A DNA stretch of 64,000 nucleotides from positions 25,232 through 89,231 of the forward strand of contig CANQUL010000001.1 of assembly GCA_947627015.1 (NCBI GenBank), in the 5' to 3' direction. The notes under the pieces were generated by a model. It saw only the letters and a list, made by a program, of their open reading frames with translations. It did not search any database and was not told where the DNA came from. Both the position numbers and the translations under genes were made by a program. The DNA is from an uncultured Clostridia bacterium (lineage in GTDB: Bacteria; Bacillota; Clostridia; Christensenellales; Borkfalkiaceae). This document shows positions 52,399 to 61,758 of this stretch, piece after piece; the first letter of the stretch is position 1, and each line of letters opens with the position of its first letter.

Positions 52399-53754
52399 AT
52401 GCCAAAGACGCAAACGCAATTTGTCTGCAACGAATGCGGCTACACGAGCCCGAAATGGCTCGGCCGCTGCCCCGACTGCGGGAAGTTCAACACCCTCATC
52501 GAAGAGGCTGCTCCGCCCGTTTCGACCAAAAATCCCCGTACCATGTCCAAGGTCGGGCAATCGCGCGCGCTTCCCCTCTCCCAAGTGAAATACGAAAAAT
52601 ACGAGCGCGTCTCCTCGGGCATCTCCGAATTCGACACCGTGCTCGGCGGAGGTATCGTGCGGGGATCGCTCATCCTCGTCGGCGGGGATCCGGGCATCGG
52701 AAAGTCCACCCTTCTCACGCAGGTCGCGGCCAATCTCTCCAAGGAACACAAGGTGCTCTATCTCTCCGCCGAGGAGAGCTGTTCGCAGGTAAAACTGCGC
52801 TGCGAACGGCTCGGCATCGACGGCGATCTCATGCTGCTCAACGAGACCTGTCTCGACGCCGCCGAAGAGAGCTTTTCCGAGGCGGAATACGTCGTGGTCG
52901 ACTCCATTCAGGCCGTCTATACCGAGGCTCTCTCCTCCGCCGCGGGGAGCGTGGCGCAGGTACGGGAATGCGCAAGCCGTCTCATGCGCATCGCCAAGAG
53001 CCGCGGCATCACCTTCTTTCTCGTGGGACATGTCACGAAGGAGGGCACGCTCGCGGGGCCCAAGGTCCTCGAACACATCATGGACACGGTGCTCTACTTC
53101 GAGGGCGAACGCACCGAGAGCTTCAAGATCCTGCGTGCGGTGAAGAACCGCTTCGGATCGGTGCAGGAGGTGGGCGTCTTTGAGATGACGGGCGAGGGCG
53201 TGAAGGAACTCAAGGACTATTCCGAGCTCTTCCTCTCCGATGCGCGCGGGGTGGCGGCGGGCGCCGTCGTCACGCCGAGCGAGACGGGCAACCGCTGCAT
53301 GACGGTAGAACTCCAAACGCTCATGACCAAGACGGCCTACGGGCTTCCGCGCAGAATGTCCCTCGGGGTGGATCCGAACCGTCTCGTCGTGCTCATCGCC
53401 GTCCTCGAGAAGCGGTGCTCCATCCCCCTCGGCGGACAGGATGTCTATCTCAACGTGATGGGCGGGATCCGTCTCGTCGAACCGAGCGCCGACCTTGCCG
53501 TGTGCGCGGCCCTCGTCTCCGCAGAGCGCGGCGCGGCCATCGACCGATACACGGCGGTGTTCGGCGAGGTCGGGCTCACGGGCGAAGTGCGCGGCGTGAG
53601 CTTTGCCGAACGGCGGGTGAACGAATGCCTCAAGATGGGCTTTCAGCGCATCATCCTTCCCGCAAAGAACATGAAGGCCGTGGAAAAGTTCAAAGGAAAG
53701 CTCGAACTCGTGCCCGTCTCCTACGTCTCGCAGATGATCAAAGCACTGTTTTGA
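52399..53754 (+). CDS. radA: DNA repair protein RadA (Sms)
   Basis: 451 residues. An N-terminal four-Cys zinc finger (CNECGY...CPDCGK), Walker A GGDPGIGKST, the RadA-specific KNRFG motif in RAVKNRFGSVQEVG, and a C-terminal Lon-protease-like domain (DVYLNVMGGIRLVEPSADLAVC) lacking the catalytic Ser. RadA drives branch migration in recombination. Followed by a bidirectional terminator where it meets the minus-strand ABC genes. Confidence 0.97.
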   Translation: MPKTQTQFVCNECGYTSPKWLGRCPDCGKFNTLIEEAAPPVSTKNPRTMSKVGQSRALPLSQVKYEKYERVSSGISEFDTVLGGGIVRGSLILVGGDPGIGKSTLLTQVAANLSKEHKVLYLSAEESCSQVKLRCERLGIDGDLMLLNETCLDAAEESFSEAEYVVVDSIQAVYTEALSSAAGSVAQVRECASRLMRIAKSRGITFFLVGHVTKEGTLAGPKVLEHIMDTVLYFEGERTESFKILRAVKNRFGSVQEVGVFEMTGEGVKELKDYSELFLSDARGVAAGAVVTPSETGNRCMTVELQTLMTKTAYGLPRRMSLGVDPNRLVVLIAVLEKRCSIPLGGQDVYLNVMGGIRLVEPSADLAVCAALVSAERGAAIDRYTAVFGEVGLTGEVRGVSFAERRVNECLKMGFQRIILPAKNMKAVEKFKGKLELVPVSYVSQMIKALF

Positions 53755-53797
53755 ACCCGTATTTCCCTACCCCATCCCATCATTTCGATGATAAACG

Positions 53798-53841
53798 AAC
53801 AGCGCGCCCGCGCGGCAGAATTGCCGCGCGGGCGCGCTGTT
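53798..53841. terminator. Bidirectional terminator with a 20-bp perfect stem
   Basis: Arms 53798-53817 and 53822-53841 are perfect complements (AACAGCGCGCCCGCGCGGCA) around a GAAT loop. It lies between the convergent ends of radA and the ABC permease and serves both. Confidence 0.88.
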
Positions 53842-53872
53842 TCAGATGTGTTTTGACCCTGCTTTCGGGCGC

Positions 53873-54865
53873 TTATTTCCTCTTCTCTTTCCTTTTGCCG
53901 ATGCCCAAAACGTCGGCAATCTGCTTGCCCAGTCCGATGTTGAGGGCAAGGAAGATCGCGATGAATGCCGCGTTTGCAACGGCCTGCCACTGCGGCGAAA
54001 CGGGCACGCCGAAAAAGTTGAGTTCATACCCGAACTGCCCGGCGATTTTTCCGATAAGTTCGGGCGCGTCCGCGATGCCGAGTGTTTCGACATAGGCCGA
54101 CAGCAGCTTGAGGGGCGTGTCCATAAAGGCATACCGCATGAGGGCGCAGCCGTGCGTCCCCGGAATGAACATGCACACATTTTCCACCCACTGCATGCCC
54201 TCGGGGAGCATGCCGAAGGGCATGTATGCGCCGATCAAAAATCCGATCGCCGTCGAAAAAATCGCAACGATGCTCGCCATCGTCGCCTCCTTCTTGACGA
54301 ACGAGGAGATAAAAACCGTCATGAGGGTCGCCGCCACCGTCGTATAGAGGAGCACGGCAAAGATGGTAAGCACGTTTGCAAAGGTGAGCATAAACTCCCC
54401 CATGCAGGCGAGATAGATGCCGCAGACGATGAGAAAGATCGCACAGATGAGCACCGTGACGATGAAGTTAAAGAGGAAGTAGCTCCCGATCAGGACATTC
54501 CGATGAATGGGCGAAGAGGCAAAGTCGCGGTTGACGCCGTTCTCCTTGTCCTCGACAAAGACGTTGTTGGTCTGAAGCGAGACCGTGATGACGGAGAGCG
54601 CCGTGATGCCCGAGAGCATCCACGAGTCGACGAGCGCGCCGAGATAGCGGGAGAGTTCTGCGGTGAGCTCGATCCCCTCCTCGGGCAACTTCTCGCAGAT
54701 CATGTTGAGTTCCATGGCCCGCAAGAAGAAGATATAGACGACAAAGATGATGACGGGCACGAGGAGCGTGTACATGACGCGCACCTTGTTCTTGAAAAAG
54801 ACGAGGAGATGCCTCTTCGTGAGTTGAAGAAAGATATCTGCCGTTCTCGGTTTCTGTTCAGCCAT
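53873..54865 (-). CDS. ABC-2 type transporter permease
   Basis: 330 residues with an N-terminal amphipathic helix (FLQLTKRHLLVFFKNKVRVMYT), a first membrane helix (LLVPVIIFVVYIFFLRA), an extracytoplasmic loop, and five more helices, the ABC-2 exporter pattern (for example the segment NRDFASSPIHRNVLIGSY between helices). Partner of the ATPase upstream, which it overlaps by eight bases. Substrate unknown; such pairs export drugs, lipids or polymers. Confidence 0.88.
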   Translation of the reverse strand: MAEQKPRTADIFLQLTKRHLLVFFKNKVRVMYTLLVPVIIFVVYIFFLRAMELNMICEKLPEEGIELTAELSRYLGALVDSWMLSGITALSVITVSLQTNNVFVEDKENGVNRDFASSPIHRNVLIGSYFLFNFIVTVLICAIFLIVCGIYLACMGEFMLTFANVLTIFAVLLYTTVAATLMTVFISSFVKKEATMASIVAIFSTAIGFLIGAYMPFGMLPEGMQWVENVCMFIPGTHGCALMRYAFMDTPLKLLSAYVETLGIADAPELIGKIAGQFGYELNFFGVPVSPQWQAVANAAFIAIFLALNIGLGKQIADVLGIGKRKEKRK

Positions 54866-55802
54866 TTTCGCCTCCCGACAGCGCGATGTTCTTTCCCGTG
54901 ACGTTCAGGAACACGTCGTCCATGTCTCCCTTTCTGATTTCGAAGTCCTCGATATACGTCCCGAACGCGCGCAGAACTTCCTTGGCGTCTCCCCCGCTCT
55001 CGATATCGATGCGGTAAGCCTCATGCTCGCCGTCGTAGGAAAAGTGCCTGTCCGCCCGTCGGAGTGCCTCTTCGAAGGCAGGATCGCGGGGACGGAAGCA
55101 GACGATCCGGTCGCTCGAGTAGGCGTTTTTGAGCTCGTTGGGGGTGCCGTGGGCTATGATTTTGCCCTTGTCCATGATGACGACGTCCGTCGCCTTGTCC
55201 GCCTCTTCGAGATAATGGGTGGTGAGAAAGACGGTCATGCCCGTTTCGGCGCGGATCGTATCGATGAGCGACCAGACCGCAAGCCGCGTCTTGGGGTCGA
55301 GGCCCGTCGTCGGCTCATCGAGGATGAGGAGTTTGGGACGGTGCACCATGGCGCGGGCGATGTCCACGCGACGCATCTGACCGCCCGAGAGGTTCTTGAT
55401 GGGCTTGTTGAGAATGGGTGCAAGTTCGAGGAGGCGAATGATCTCGTCGAGATTGCGCTTCTTCTCCTCTTTTGTGAGGGAATAGAACGCCGTGCGGATC
55501 TCCAAATTTTCCTTGACGGTAAGTTCCTTATCGAGCACGCTCGTTTGGAACACCACGCCGAGTTCGCGCTTGATGGCAAAGGGTTCCTCGTCGAGATCCC
55601 GCCCGTTTACATAGATCTTGCCCGCATCCTTTTTGAGAATGGAGCAGATGATGTTGATGGTCGTGCTTTTGCCCGCCCCGTTTACGCCGAGAAAGGCAAA
55701 GAGCGATCCCCTCTTCACCGAAAACGAGATATCGCCGACTGCCTTGAAGCCGTCGTATGATTTACTCAAATGCTCTATCGAGAGCGCAATACCGTCGTCC
55801 AT
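54858..55802 (-). CDS. ABC transporter ATP-binding protein
   Basis: 314 residues. Walker A GVNGAGKST, Q-loop in VVFQTS, signature LSGGQMRR, Walker B LLILDEPTTGLDP and H-loop LTTHYLEEAD. The C-terminal region after 230 is the usual extension of DrrA-type exporters. GGAG ahead of the ATG. Ten bases after the glycosyltransferase stop. Confidence 0.95.
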   Translation of the reverse strand: MDDGIALSIEHLSKSYDGFKAVGDISFSVKRGSLFAFLGVNGAGKSTTINIICSILKKDAGKIYVNGRDLDEEPFAIKRELGVVFQTSVLDKELTVKENLEIRTAFYSLTKEEKKRNLDEIIRLLELAPILNKPIKNLSGGQMRRVDIARAMVHRPKLLILDEPTTGLDPKTRLAVWSLIDTIRAETGMTVFLTTHYLEEADKATDVVIMDKGKIIAHGTPNELKNAYSSDRIVCFRPRDPAFEEALRRADRHFSYDGEHEAYRIDIESGGDAKEVLRAFGTYIEDFEIRKGDMDDVFLNVTGKNIALSGGENG

Positions 55803-55812
55803 GCTCTGCTCC

Positions 55813-57123
55813 TTATTCTTTGACGTTTCGGTTGACCTTCCCCCAGCTCGGTTTGCTCATGGCACCGACCGCGAGCGTCACCGCATACAGGATCAAAAAG
55901 CAGGGGAAGAGGAACACGGCGGAAAGCAGCTCGCTCCGCTTTTGCGCCCCGAGCTTTTTGTAATCCGAAAGCACGAGGAAGAGAGCCTGCAAATACCCGA
56001 AGAACAGGAACAGCCCGACGACGATCGCCCCGCCGATGATGACGGTATTCCACAGGGAATGATAATAATATGATACGGGCTGCATCGTGAGCGGCAGGGC
56101 TCCGTATCCCGCAAAGCCGAGAAAGATAAAGTGGTAGATGTAGTACGCGGGAACCCAAACGGCGAGCAGAATCGTAAGGAAGTTGAATATGTAGGTCAAA
56201 AACATCTCGATGTAAGAAAATCTCCTCGTCGTGAAAAACTTCCCCACCATGCTCATGAGCTTTGTCTTGAGAAGTTTCATGCCGCCGCTCCCGATACGCT
56301 TGTTGCGGCCCAGCGTGTCCCGAAAGGAAGACGGCATGTCCTCATAGACGACGGCGTCCTCGACAAAGTGCCCCTTGTAGCCGTCGAGCATGCGGTTAAA
56401 GTTGAACTCCGCGTCGTCGGAAATGCTCTCGCAGTCGTACCCGCCGCAGGCCTTGAGCATGCGCACGCTCATCATCGCGCCGCTCCCGTTGACATGGGCG
56501 GCAATGCCGAGCCGTTCGCGGACACGGCTGCCGTATCGGCTGTCAAAACTGTAAAAGAGGGTGCATGCCTTGGTGTAGAAATTTTGCGTGGCGTTGATGG
56601 CTCCCTCGTAGGGACGGGCAAGATCGACACCCGATTGGAAGGCGTCGTTCATGAGGGAAGAAAATTCGGGATTGATGAGGTTGTCCGCATCGAGATGGAT
56701 GACGATGTCGTACGGGTCTTCCTCGATTCCCATGATGTGCGCGATCCCGTGCTTTAAGGGATAGAGTGCCATGCGGTGGGCGGGATCGGGGTCGTCGAGT
56801 TCGAGGACGATGGCCCCCGCCTCGCGGGCAAGGCGCGCGGTATCGTCTGTGCAGTTGTGCGCGACGACGAACACATCGAACTTATCCCGCGGGTAATTCT
56901 GTCCGTCGATGACGCCCCTCACCGTCTTGGCGATAACGTCCGCCTCGTTATGGGCGGGAATGAGATAGGCGATCCTGCCCTTTTTTTCGCTCACGGGGAA
57001 TGTTTTCTTCTTCACGAAAGAAGCACAGACATAAAAAAGCTGCAAAAGGACGGGGATGGCAATGATGATGAGCACGATATAATTCAGGATGCTCAAAACA
57101 CGGTATAATATTTCATACCACAT
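55813..57123 (-). CDS. Membrane-bound family 2 glycosyltransferase
   Basis: 436 residues from ATG 57123 (MWYEILYRVLSILN), with GGAGG 13 bases upstream. One N-terminal membrane helix (YIVLIIIAIPVLLQLFYVC), then a GT-A domain with IPAHNEADVIAKTV, VVAHNCTDDTA, HLDADNLINP (DXD) and the acceptor region DDAEFNFNRMLDGYKGHF (ED-type), and about four C-terminal membrane helices. This resembles processive polysaccharide synthases, but the QxxRW motif is replaced by RNKRIGSGG, so it is probably a simpler, non-processive transferase. The genes that follow encode an ABC exporter, suggesting a cell-surface glycan or lipid product. Confidence 0.85.
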   Translation of the reverse strand: MWYEILYRVLSILNYIVLIIIAIPVLLQLFYVCASFVKKKTFPVSEKKGRIAYLIPAHNEADVIAKTVRGVIDGQNYPRDKFDVFVVAHNCTDDTARLAREAGAIVLELDDPDPAHRMALYPLKHGIAHIMGIEEDPYDIVIHLDADNLINPEFSSLMNDAFQSGVDLARPYEGAINATQNFYTKACTLFYSFDSRYGSRVRERLGIAAHVNGSGAMMSVRMLKACGGYDCESISDDAEFNFNRMLDGYKGHFVEDAVVYEDMPSSFRDTLGRNKRIGSGGMKLLKTKLMSMVGKFFTTRRFSYIEMFLTYIFNFLTILLAVWVPAYYIYHFIFLGFAGYGALPLTMQPVSYYYHSLWNTVIIGGAIVVGLFLFFGYLQALFLVLSDYKKLGAQKRSELLSAVFLFPCFLILYAVTLAVGAMSKPSWGKVNRNVKE

Positions 57124-57202
57124 GGCGCAGGTCAAACCTCCGTTCGATTGAATTCCGGTTTCTGTGACACGAGTCCCCGGACCCGGGCACCTCCGGGAGC
57201 TC

Positions 57203-57889
57203 CTATGCTCCGGTCCCTTTCCCCGCAACGCAGCGGAAGATGGGCATGCCCTTTGAGGAAAAGTTCCTCTCGTATTCGGTGACGATATTCCCCTCCGCAT
57301 ACTCGCTGTGATGCAGATCGCGCGTCACTTCGCGGACATGGTACCCCGCAAGCGCGTATTGTTCGAGAGAATAGTCAAAGAAGAACGCACTGTCCGTCTT
57401 TTGCTCGATGCTGCCGCCGTCCTCTAAAATGCGCCCGTAGATCGAGAGAAACCGGGGGGACGTCAGACGCTGTTTTTCGTGCGAGCTGCCGGGAAGCGGC
57501 GTCGAAAAATTGAGGTAGATCTTCCGCACGCTGCCTTCGGGCACATAGCAGCACAGGATCTCCGCGGGAATGTTCAAAAACTTTACGTTTCCGATCCCCT
57601 CGCGGAGGACGCGCTCCATGGCGGTCAGGATGACGTTGGTGCACACCTCGACGGCGAGGTAATTGACTTGGGGATTTTTGGCCGCAAGTTCACAGATAAA
57701 GCCGCCGTTTCCGCACCCCACCTCCACTTCTACGGGATTTCCGTTGCCGAAAACCTTCTCGTAATCGAGGAGCGCGCGGTAGGTCTCTGCGGCGATCCTG
57801 AGGTTCTTACAGGGGCTGCCGCGGGCAAGGAGCACCGGAGCACAGGCCTCCATTCGCGGCTCGAGGTGCCGCTTTTTATGCATTCTCAT
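57203..57889 (-). CDS. trmB: tRNA (guanine-46-N7)-methyltransferase
   Basis: 228 residues. I choose ATG 57889 (MRMHKKRHLEPR); the longer ORF-track start overlaps dut. VEVGCGNGGFICELA (motif I), YLAVEVCTNV and the family-typical LNFSTPLP (the substrate loop, usually NFPDPWPK) are visible, along with HEKQRLTSPRFL and the C-terminal TEYERNFSSKGMPI, typical of TrmB. The replacement of DPWPK by STPLPGS is a slight deviation. It follows dut by four bases and is followed by a GC-rich hairpin without T run before the glycosyltransferase. Confidence 0.88.
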   Translation of the reverse strand: MRMHKKRHLEPRMEACAPVLLARGSPCKNLRIAAETYRALLDYEKVFGNGNPVEVEVGCGNGGFICELAAKNPQVNYLAVEVCTNVILTAMERVLREGIGNVKFLNIPAEILCCYVPEGSVRKIYLNFSTPLPGSSHEKQRLTSPRFLSIYGRILEDGGSIEQKTDSAFFFDYSLEQYALAGYHVREVTRDLHHSEYAEGNIVTEYERNFSSKGMPIFRCVAGKGTGA

Positions 57890-57893
57890 GACG

Positions 57894-58322
57894 TCATTTC
57901 CCCGTCGAACCGAAGCCGCCCTCACCGCGGACGGTCTCGGAAAGTTCGTCCGCCTCTTCGAAGGTGCAGGCATAATAGGGTGCGACGACGAGCTGGGCGA
58001 TGCGGTCGCCCGCGTTCACGGTGCGCAGCTCCTTTCCGTGATTGTGGAGCGCCACCATCACCTCTCCGCGGTAATCGCAGTCGACCACCCCTACCTTGTT
58101 GGCTGGCGCGAGGTCCTGTTTGCAGGCAAGTCCGCTGCGGGCATAGACGAGCCCCACCGTCCCCATGGGAAGTTCGATCGCGATCCCCGTATGCACAAAG
58201 CGCGTCTCCCCCGCGGGGATCTCCGTCCCCTCGGCGGCATAGAGGTCGGCTCCCGCCGCATATCCCGAGCCGTAATGGGGCAGCTTCGCGCTCTCCGTCA
58301 GTTTCTTTACGTTCACTTGCAT
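57894..58322 (-). CDS. dut: dUTP diphosphatase
   Basis: 142 residues from ATG 58322 (MQVNVKKLTESAKLP), behind AGGGAG. The five dUTPase motifs: AGADLYAAE, ARSGLA, VGVVDCDYRGE, GDRIAQLVV and GEGGFGSTGK. It hydrolyses dUTP, keeping uracil out of DNA and supplying dUMP. First gene of the dut-trmB-glycosyltransferase-ABC run. Confidence 0.97.
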   Translation of the reverse strand: MQVNVKKLTESAKLPHYGSGYAAGADLYAAEGTEIPAGETRFVHTGIAIELPMGTVGLVYARSGLACKQDLAPANKVGVVDCDYRGEVMVALHNHGKELRTVNAGDRIAQLVVAPYYACTFEEADELSETVRGEGGFGSTGK

Positions 58323-58405
58323 AGAATACTCCCTTCGTCCGCAGACGGCAGACAGAGCCCCTCGGGCACGCCGTCCGACCCTCGCGGAACGTGTTGTACG
58401 CTTAT

Positions 58406-58434
58406 ACAATACACCATCTTGCGGATTTTGTCAA
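58406..58434 (-). promoter_or_regulatory. Sigma-A promoter of the dut operon
   Basis: TTGACA, 17 bp, TATTGT on the minus strand. The -35 box directly follows the T run of the preceding gene's terminator. Confidence 0.7.
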
Positions 58435-58435
58435 G

Positions 58436-58475
58436 AAAAAAACAATCTCCCCGCGCAAGTCGGCGCAGGGAGATT
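58436..58475 (-). terminator. Terminator of the 279-residue lipoprotein gene
   Basis: AATCTCCCTGCGC, six-base loop, GCGCGGGGAGATT (one U-G pair), then GTTTTTTT on the minus strand, 11 bases past the stop at 58487. Confidence 0.93.
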
Positions 58476-58486
58476 TATCGATTTGT

Positions 58487-59326
58487 TCAATATGCGGACG
58501 GGATCGTCAGCTCTGCGGAGAACGTGCCTGCCATGTCCGTGAGGACGTAGCGGTCGAACTCGGCGGAGAGATTGCTGTCGCCGTGGTGGAAGAAGAGCAG
58601 GCAGTATCCGCCGCCCTGATAAAAGCGCGCACAGCTGTAATGCGTGAGCCCGTCGTCATAGGCGGCGTCGCCGCAGACGCGCTTGCCCTCTCCCGCGGGC
58701 GAACCCGCATAATATGTCCTCTCCCCATCCGAAAACCAGACGGCGTTCGTGCCGTCGTAGGCGACCGCGATGCGCTTTTCGAGCTCTCCGCGCACGGTCA
58801 GCATCTCCGTCTCCTTTTCATAAGAGAAGAAGACGCTCTTTACCGCTTTGCGGGAATCGATGTTCCCGCCGCCCGAGAGAAATCCCACCGTGCCGCTGTA
58901 AATGACACAAAATCCGTATACCATGCCCGAGGTCTCTTGCGCAAAAGCAGTCAGATAGGGCTCTTCGGAATCGTCAAGTTCCAGCACGCGGTCGACGATG
59001 GACTCGTAGCCTTCCGCCGGGATGAGACTTTCGCGCGGGAAGGTACTGCCTTCGAAAATGGGCTCGGGAATCTCTTCCGCGGGCTCCGTTTCCGAAAGCG
59101 TGAGCGTGTTCTGTTCCCTGTCGTACACGATCTGCTTCTGCCGGGATTCGGCCCATTCGTCCCACGTGAGAAGAACCCGGTTGCCCTCTTCGCGCACCGC
59201 AAGGAGGATAACCGACGAGCGGTCGTTGCCGTACAGCAGCGTGCAGCCGCCGAGGAGGGAGACGATCGGAACGGTCAGGAGAAGGAGCGAGAGGATCAAT
59301 GTCAGTTTTTTCATCGGTTTCTTCAT
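58487..59326 (-). CDS. Small lipoprotein, unknown function
   Basis: 279 residues (start MKKPMKKLTLIL, second Met at codon 5 possible). Signal peptide with lipobox SLLGGC near residue 28. The mature part opens with a short beta-type segment (VILLAVREEGNRVLLTWDEWAE), an acidic linker (EPAEEIPEPIFEG) and a beta-rich domain with aromatic-glycine turns (VYGFCVIYSGTVGFLSGGG, ARFYQGGGYCLLFFHHGD). I do not recognise a family. It sits 51 bases after glnA with no terminator seen between, so it may be transcribed with it. Confidence 0.75.
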   Translation of the reverse strand: MKKPMKKLTLILSLLLLTVPIVSLLGGCTLLYGNDRSSVILLAVREEGNRVLLTWDEWAESRQKQIVYDREQNTLTLSETEPAEEIPEPIFEGSTFPRESLIPAEGYESIVDRVLELDDSEEPYLTAFAQETSGMVYGFCVIYSGTVGFLSGGGNIDSRKAVKSVFFSYEKETEMLTVRGELEKRIAVAYDGTNAVWFSDGERTYYAGSPAGEGKRVCGDAAYDDGLTHYSCARFYQGGGYCLLFFHHGDSNLSAEFDRYVLTDMAGTFSAELTIPSAY

Positions 59327-59377
59327 GGGAGTACCTCACATGATACGGGCCCTTCCGCATTGTTCGGGGGCGTCCGC

Positions 59378-61456
59378 TTATTTTACACTGTACAAGAGTT
59401 CCGTATAGGTCGGGAAGGGCCAATAATCGGAGGCGGTCAACTGCTCCATGCCGTCGGCAAGGCGCCTTACGGCCTCCATGTCGGGTACGACGACGTGCGC
59501 CATCGCATGCGATGCGGGGCCATCGCCCGCAGGGATCTCGCCGAGGTCCTTTTCGAGCTTGCAGACGGCGTCCATCAGCGCTTCGTTCATGAGAGAGAGC
59601 CTCTCCGCAAGGACCATGTCCGCGTTCGATGCGATCTTTTCGCTGACGGCGCGCTTGGCGGCAATCGTCGAACACAGCTCCGTCACATAGGCGTTGACGG
59701 CCGGCCAAATGTCCCGTCTCGCCATCTCGATCATGGTGAGCGCCTCGATGTTGATGGTCTTGGTGTAGTTTTCGAGGGCGATATTGGCACGGGCAATGAC
59801 TTCCTTTTCGGTGTATACGCCCTGCTTGACAAAGACGTCGATATTCTCCCGCTTGAAGAACTCGGGAACGGCGTCGGCGGTCGTCTTGTTGTTGAGAAGG
59901 CCGCGCTTTTCGGCCTCGGGCTCCCAATCGGGGCCGTAGCCGTTGTAGTTGAAGATGATGCGGTAATGCTCCTTGAGGAGCTTTTCGGTATACGCCTTGC
60001 ACGCCTTTCCGAAGTCCTTGGCGCCCTCGAGTGCTTCGACGGCGTCCGAGAAGGCCTGCGCCGCAATGGTGTTGAGGACGATGTTGGGGTCGGCAACGGA
60101 GGCCTGCGAGCCGAGCATGCGGAACTCGAACTTGTTGCCCGTGAAGGCGAAGGGCGACGTGCGGTTGCGGTCCGTCGTATCGATGGGGAAGATGGGGCTC
60201 TCGGGCACGCCGATGGAGCCGGGAACGGCCTTCTTGGGGACATACTGACGGCCCATGACGATGGAATCGACGAGCGCGCCGAGCTGATCGCCGAGATAGA
60301 CGGAGATGATGGCGGGCGGCGCTTCGTTGGCGCCGAGACGGTGATCGTTGCCCGCGGAGGCAACGGACGCGCGCAGGATGCCCTGATACTTGTCGACGGC
60401 CGCGATGACGCACGCGAGAATGAGCATGAAGCGGGGGTTGTCCTCGGGATTTTCGCCCGGATCGAGGAGATTGATCCCGCTGTCCGTGGAGAGCGACCAG
60501 TTGTTGTGCTTGCCCGAGCCGTTGATCCCCTCGAAGGGTTTTTCGTGGAGGAGACAGACGAGACCGTGCTTCTTTGCCACCTTCTTCATGAGCTCCATCG
60601 TGAGCTGGTTGTCGTCTACGGCGACGTTGGTCGTCGTGAACACGGGTGCAAGTTCATGCTGGGCGGGCGCGACTTCGTTGTGTTTGGTCTTTGCGAAGAT
60701 GCCGTACGTCCAGAGCGTCTCGTCGAGGTCTCGCATGTATTCGGAGACGCGCGTCTTGAGGGAGCCGAAGTAGTGGTCCTCGAGTTCCTGTCCGCGGGGC
60801 GCGGGCGCGCCGAAGAGCGTTCTGCCCGTCAGCTGTAAGTCCTTGCGCTCGTTGTAGACCGCTTCGTCGATGAGGAAGTACTCCTGTTCGGGCCCCACCG
60901 TCGTGGAGACCTTGCGGCACTCGATGCCGAAGAGCTTTAAGAGGCGTTTTGCCTGCAAGTCGAGCGCAGTCATGGATTTGAGAAGCGGCGCTTTTTTGTC
61001 GAGCGTCTCTCCCGTATACGAGACGAACACGGTGGGGATGTAGAGCGTCCCCTCCTTTACGAATGCGGGCGACGTGGGATCCCACGCCGTGTAGCCGCGG
61101 GCGGCGCTGGTCGCACGCGTCCCGCCCGAAGGGAAGGAAGAGGCGTCGGGTTCGCCGACGATGAGATTTTTTCCCGTGAGCTGCAGGATGACCCTGTCGC
61201 CGTCGGGCTCGATAAAGCTGTCGTGCTTTTCCGCGGTGAGATTGGTAAGGGGCTGGAACCAGTGCGTGTAGTGGGTCGCGCCCTTGGAGACGGCCCAATC
61301 CTTCATGGCGTTTGCAACGGTACTTGCAATGGAGGTGTCAAGCGGCTTGCCCTCGTCGATGGTCTTTCTGAGAGACTTGTACACTTCCTTGGGCAGCAGA
61401 TTCTTCATGACGTCATCGCCGAAGACATTGCTCGCAAACAGCTCGGTTACGTTCAT
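59378..61456 (-). CDS. glnA: Glutamine synthetase type III
   Basis: 692 residues, the size of type III enzymes (type I is about 450). Characteristic blocks: [32 protein letters not shown], the substrate loop [19 protein letters not shown], the ATP-binding [13 protein letters not shown] and [21 protein letters not shown]. It makes glutamine from glutamate, ammonia and ATP and is the ammonia-assimilation enzyme of many gut anaerobes. Ribosome site AAGGAG; own promoter with a 55-base leader. Confidence 0.97.
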   Translation of the reverse strand: MNVTELFASNVFGDDVMKNLLPKEVYKSLRKTIDEGKPLDTSIASTVANAMKDWAVSKGATHYTHWFQPLTNLTAEKHDSFIEPDGDRVILQLTGKNLIVGEPDASSFPSGGTRATSAARGYTAWDPTSPAFVKEGTLYIPTVFVSYTGETLDKKAPLLKSMTALDLQAKRLLKLFGIECRKVSTTVGPEQEYFLIDEAVYNERKDLQLTGRTLFGAPAPRGQELEDHYFGSLKTRVSEYMRDLDETLWTYGIFAKTKHNEVAPAQHELAPVFTTTNVAVDDNQLTMELMKKVAKKHGLVCLLHEKPFEGINGSGKHNNWSLSTDSGINLLDPGENPEDNPRFMLILACVIAAVDKYQGILRASVASAGNDHRLGANEAPPAIISVYLGDQLGALVDSIVMGRQYVPKKAVPGSIGVPESPIFPIDTTDRNRTSPFAFTGNKFEFRMLGSQASVADPNIVLNTIAAQAFSDAVEALEGAKDFGKACKAYTEKLLKEHYRIIFNYNGYGPDWEPEAEKRGLLNNKTTADAVPEFFKRENIDVFVKQGVYTEKEVIARANIALENYTKTINIEALTMIEMARRDIWPAVNAYVTELCSTIAAKRAVSEKIASNADMVLAERLSLMNEALMDAVCKLEKDLGEIPAGDGPASHAMAHVVVPDMEAVRRLADGMEQLTASDYWPFPTYTELLYSVK

Positions 61457-61518
61457 ATGTACACTCCTTGGATAATAAAGATTCGTATGGATATGGGTCC
61501 CCCGTTTCCCACAGAAAT

Positions 61519-61547
61519 ATTATATTCGTTTCGCCGCGCAAAGTCAA
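61519..61547 (-). promoter_or_regulatory. Sigma-A promoter of type III glnA
   Basis: TTGACT, 17 bp, TATAAT on the minus strand. Confidence 0.85.
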
Positions 61548-61758
61548 ACGATTGACCGCAAAAACTCCCCCTTCCCGCCACAAGAAATTCTTATATCCGT
61601 CATAAGTTTTTCTTATGGGAGACGGGGGAGGTATAAGGACGGTTTATGGAACAGCCTGTCCGAACCGCCTTTTTTTCGGAAAATCGGCACATGGGATACG
61701 AAAATTTGCGCCTGCTTCGAATTGTACGGCGCAAAAATTCCCCCGTGGGGTTCTTGCT
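61548..61758. other. Intergenic region between sigK and glnA
   Basis: No gene. It holds a small A/T-rich hairpin, CATAAG-TTTTT-CTTATG (61601-61617), and a weak four-pair CCCC/GGGG stem followed by ATTTTT (61732-61753) that may end sigK. The plus-strand ORF starting at 61615 lacks a promoter or ribosome site. Confidence 0.5.

Noticed and set aside
57140-57203. GC-rich hairpin between trmB and the glycosyltransferase as a terminator
   Set aside because: Imperfect stem without a T run; could be a leader structure, but evidence is too thin to call.
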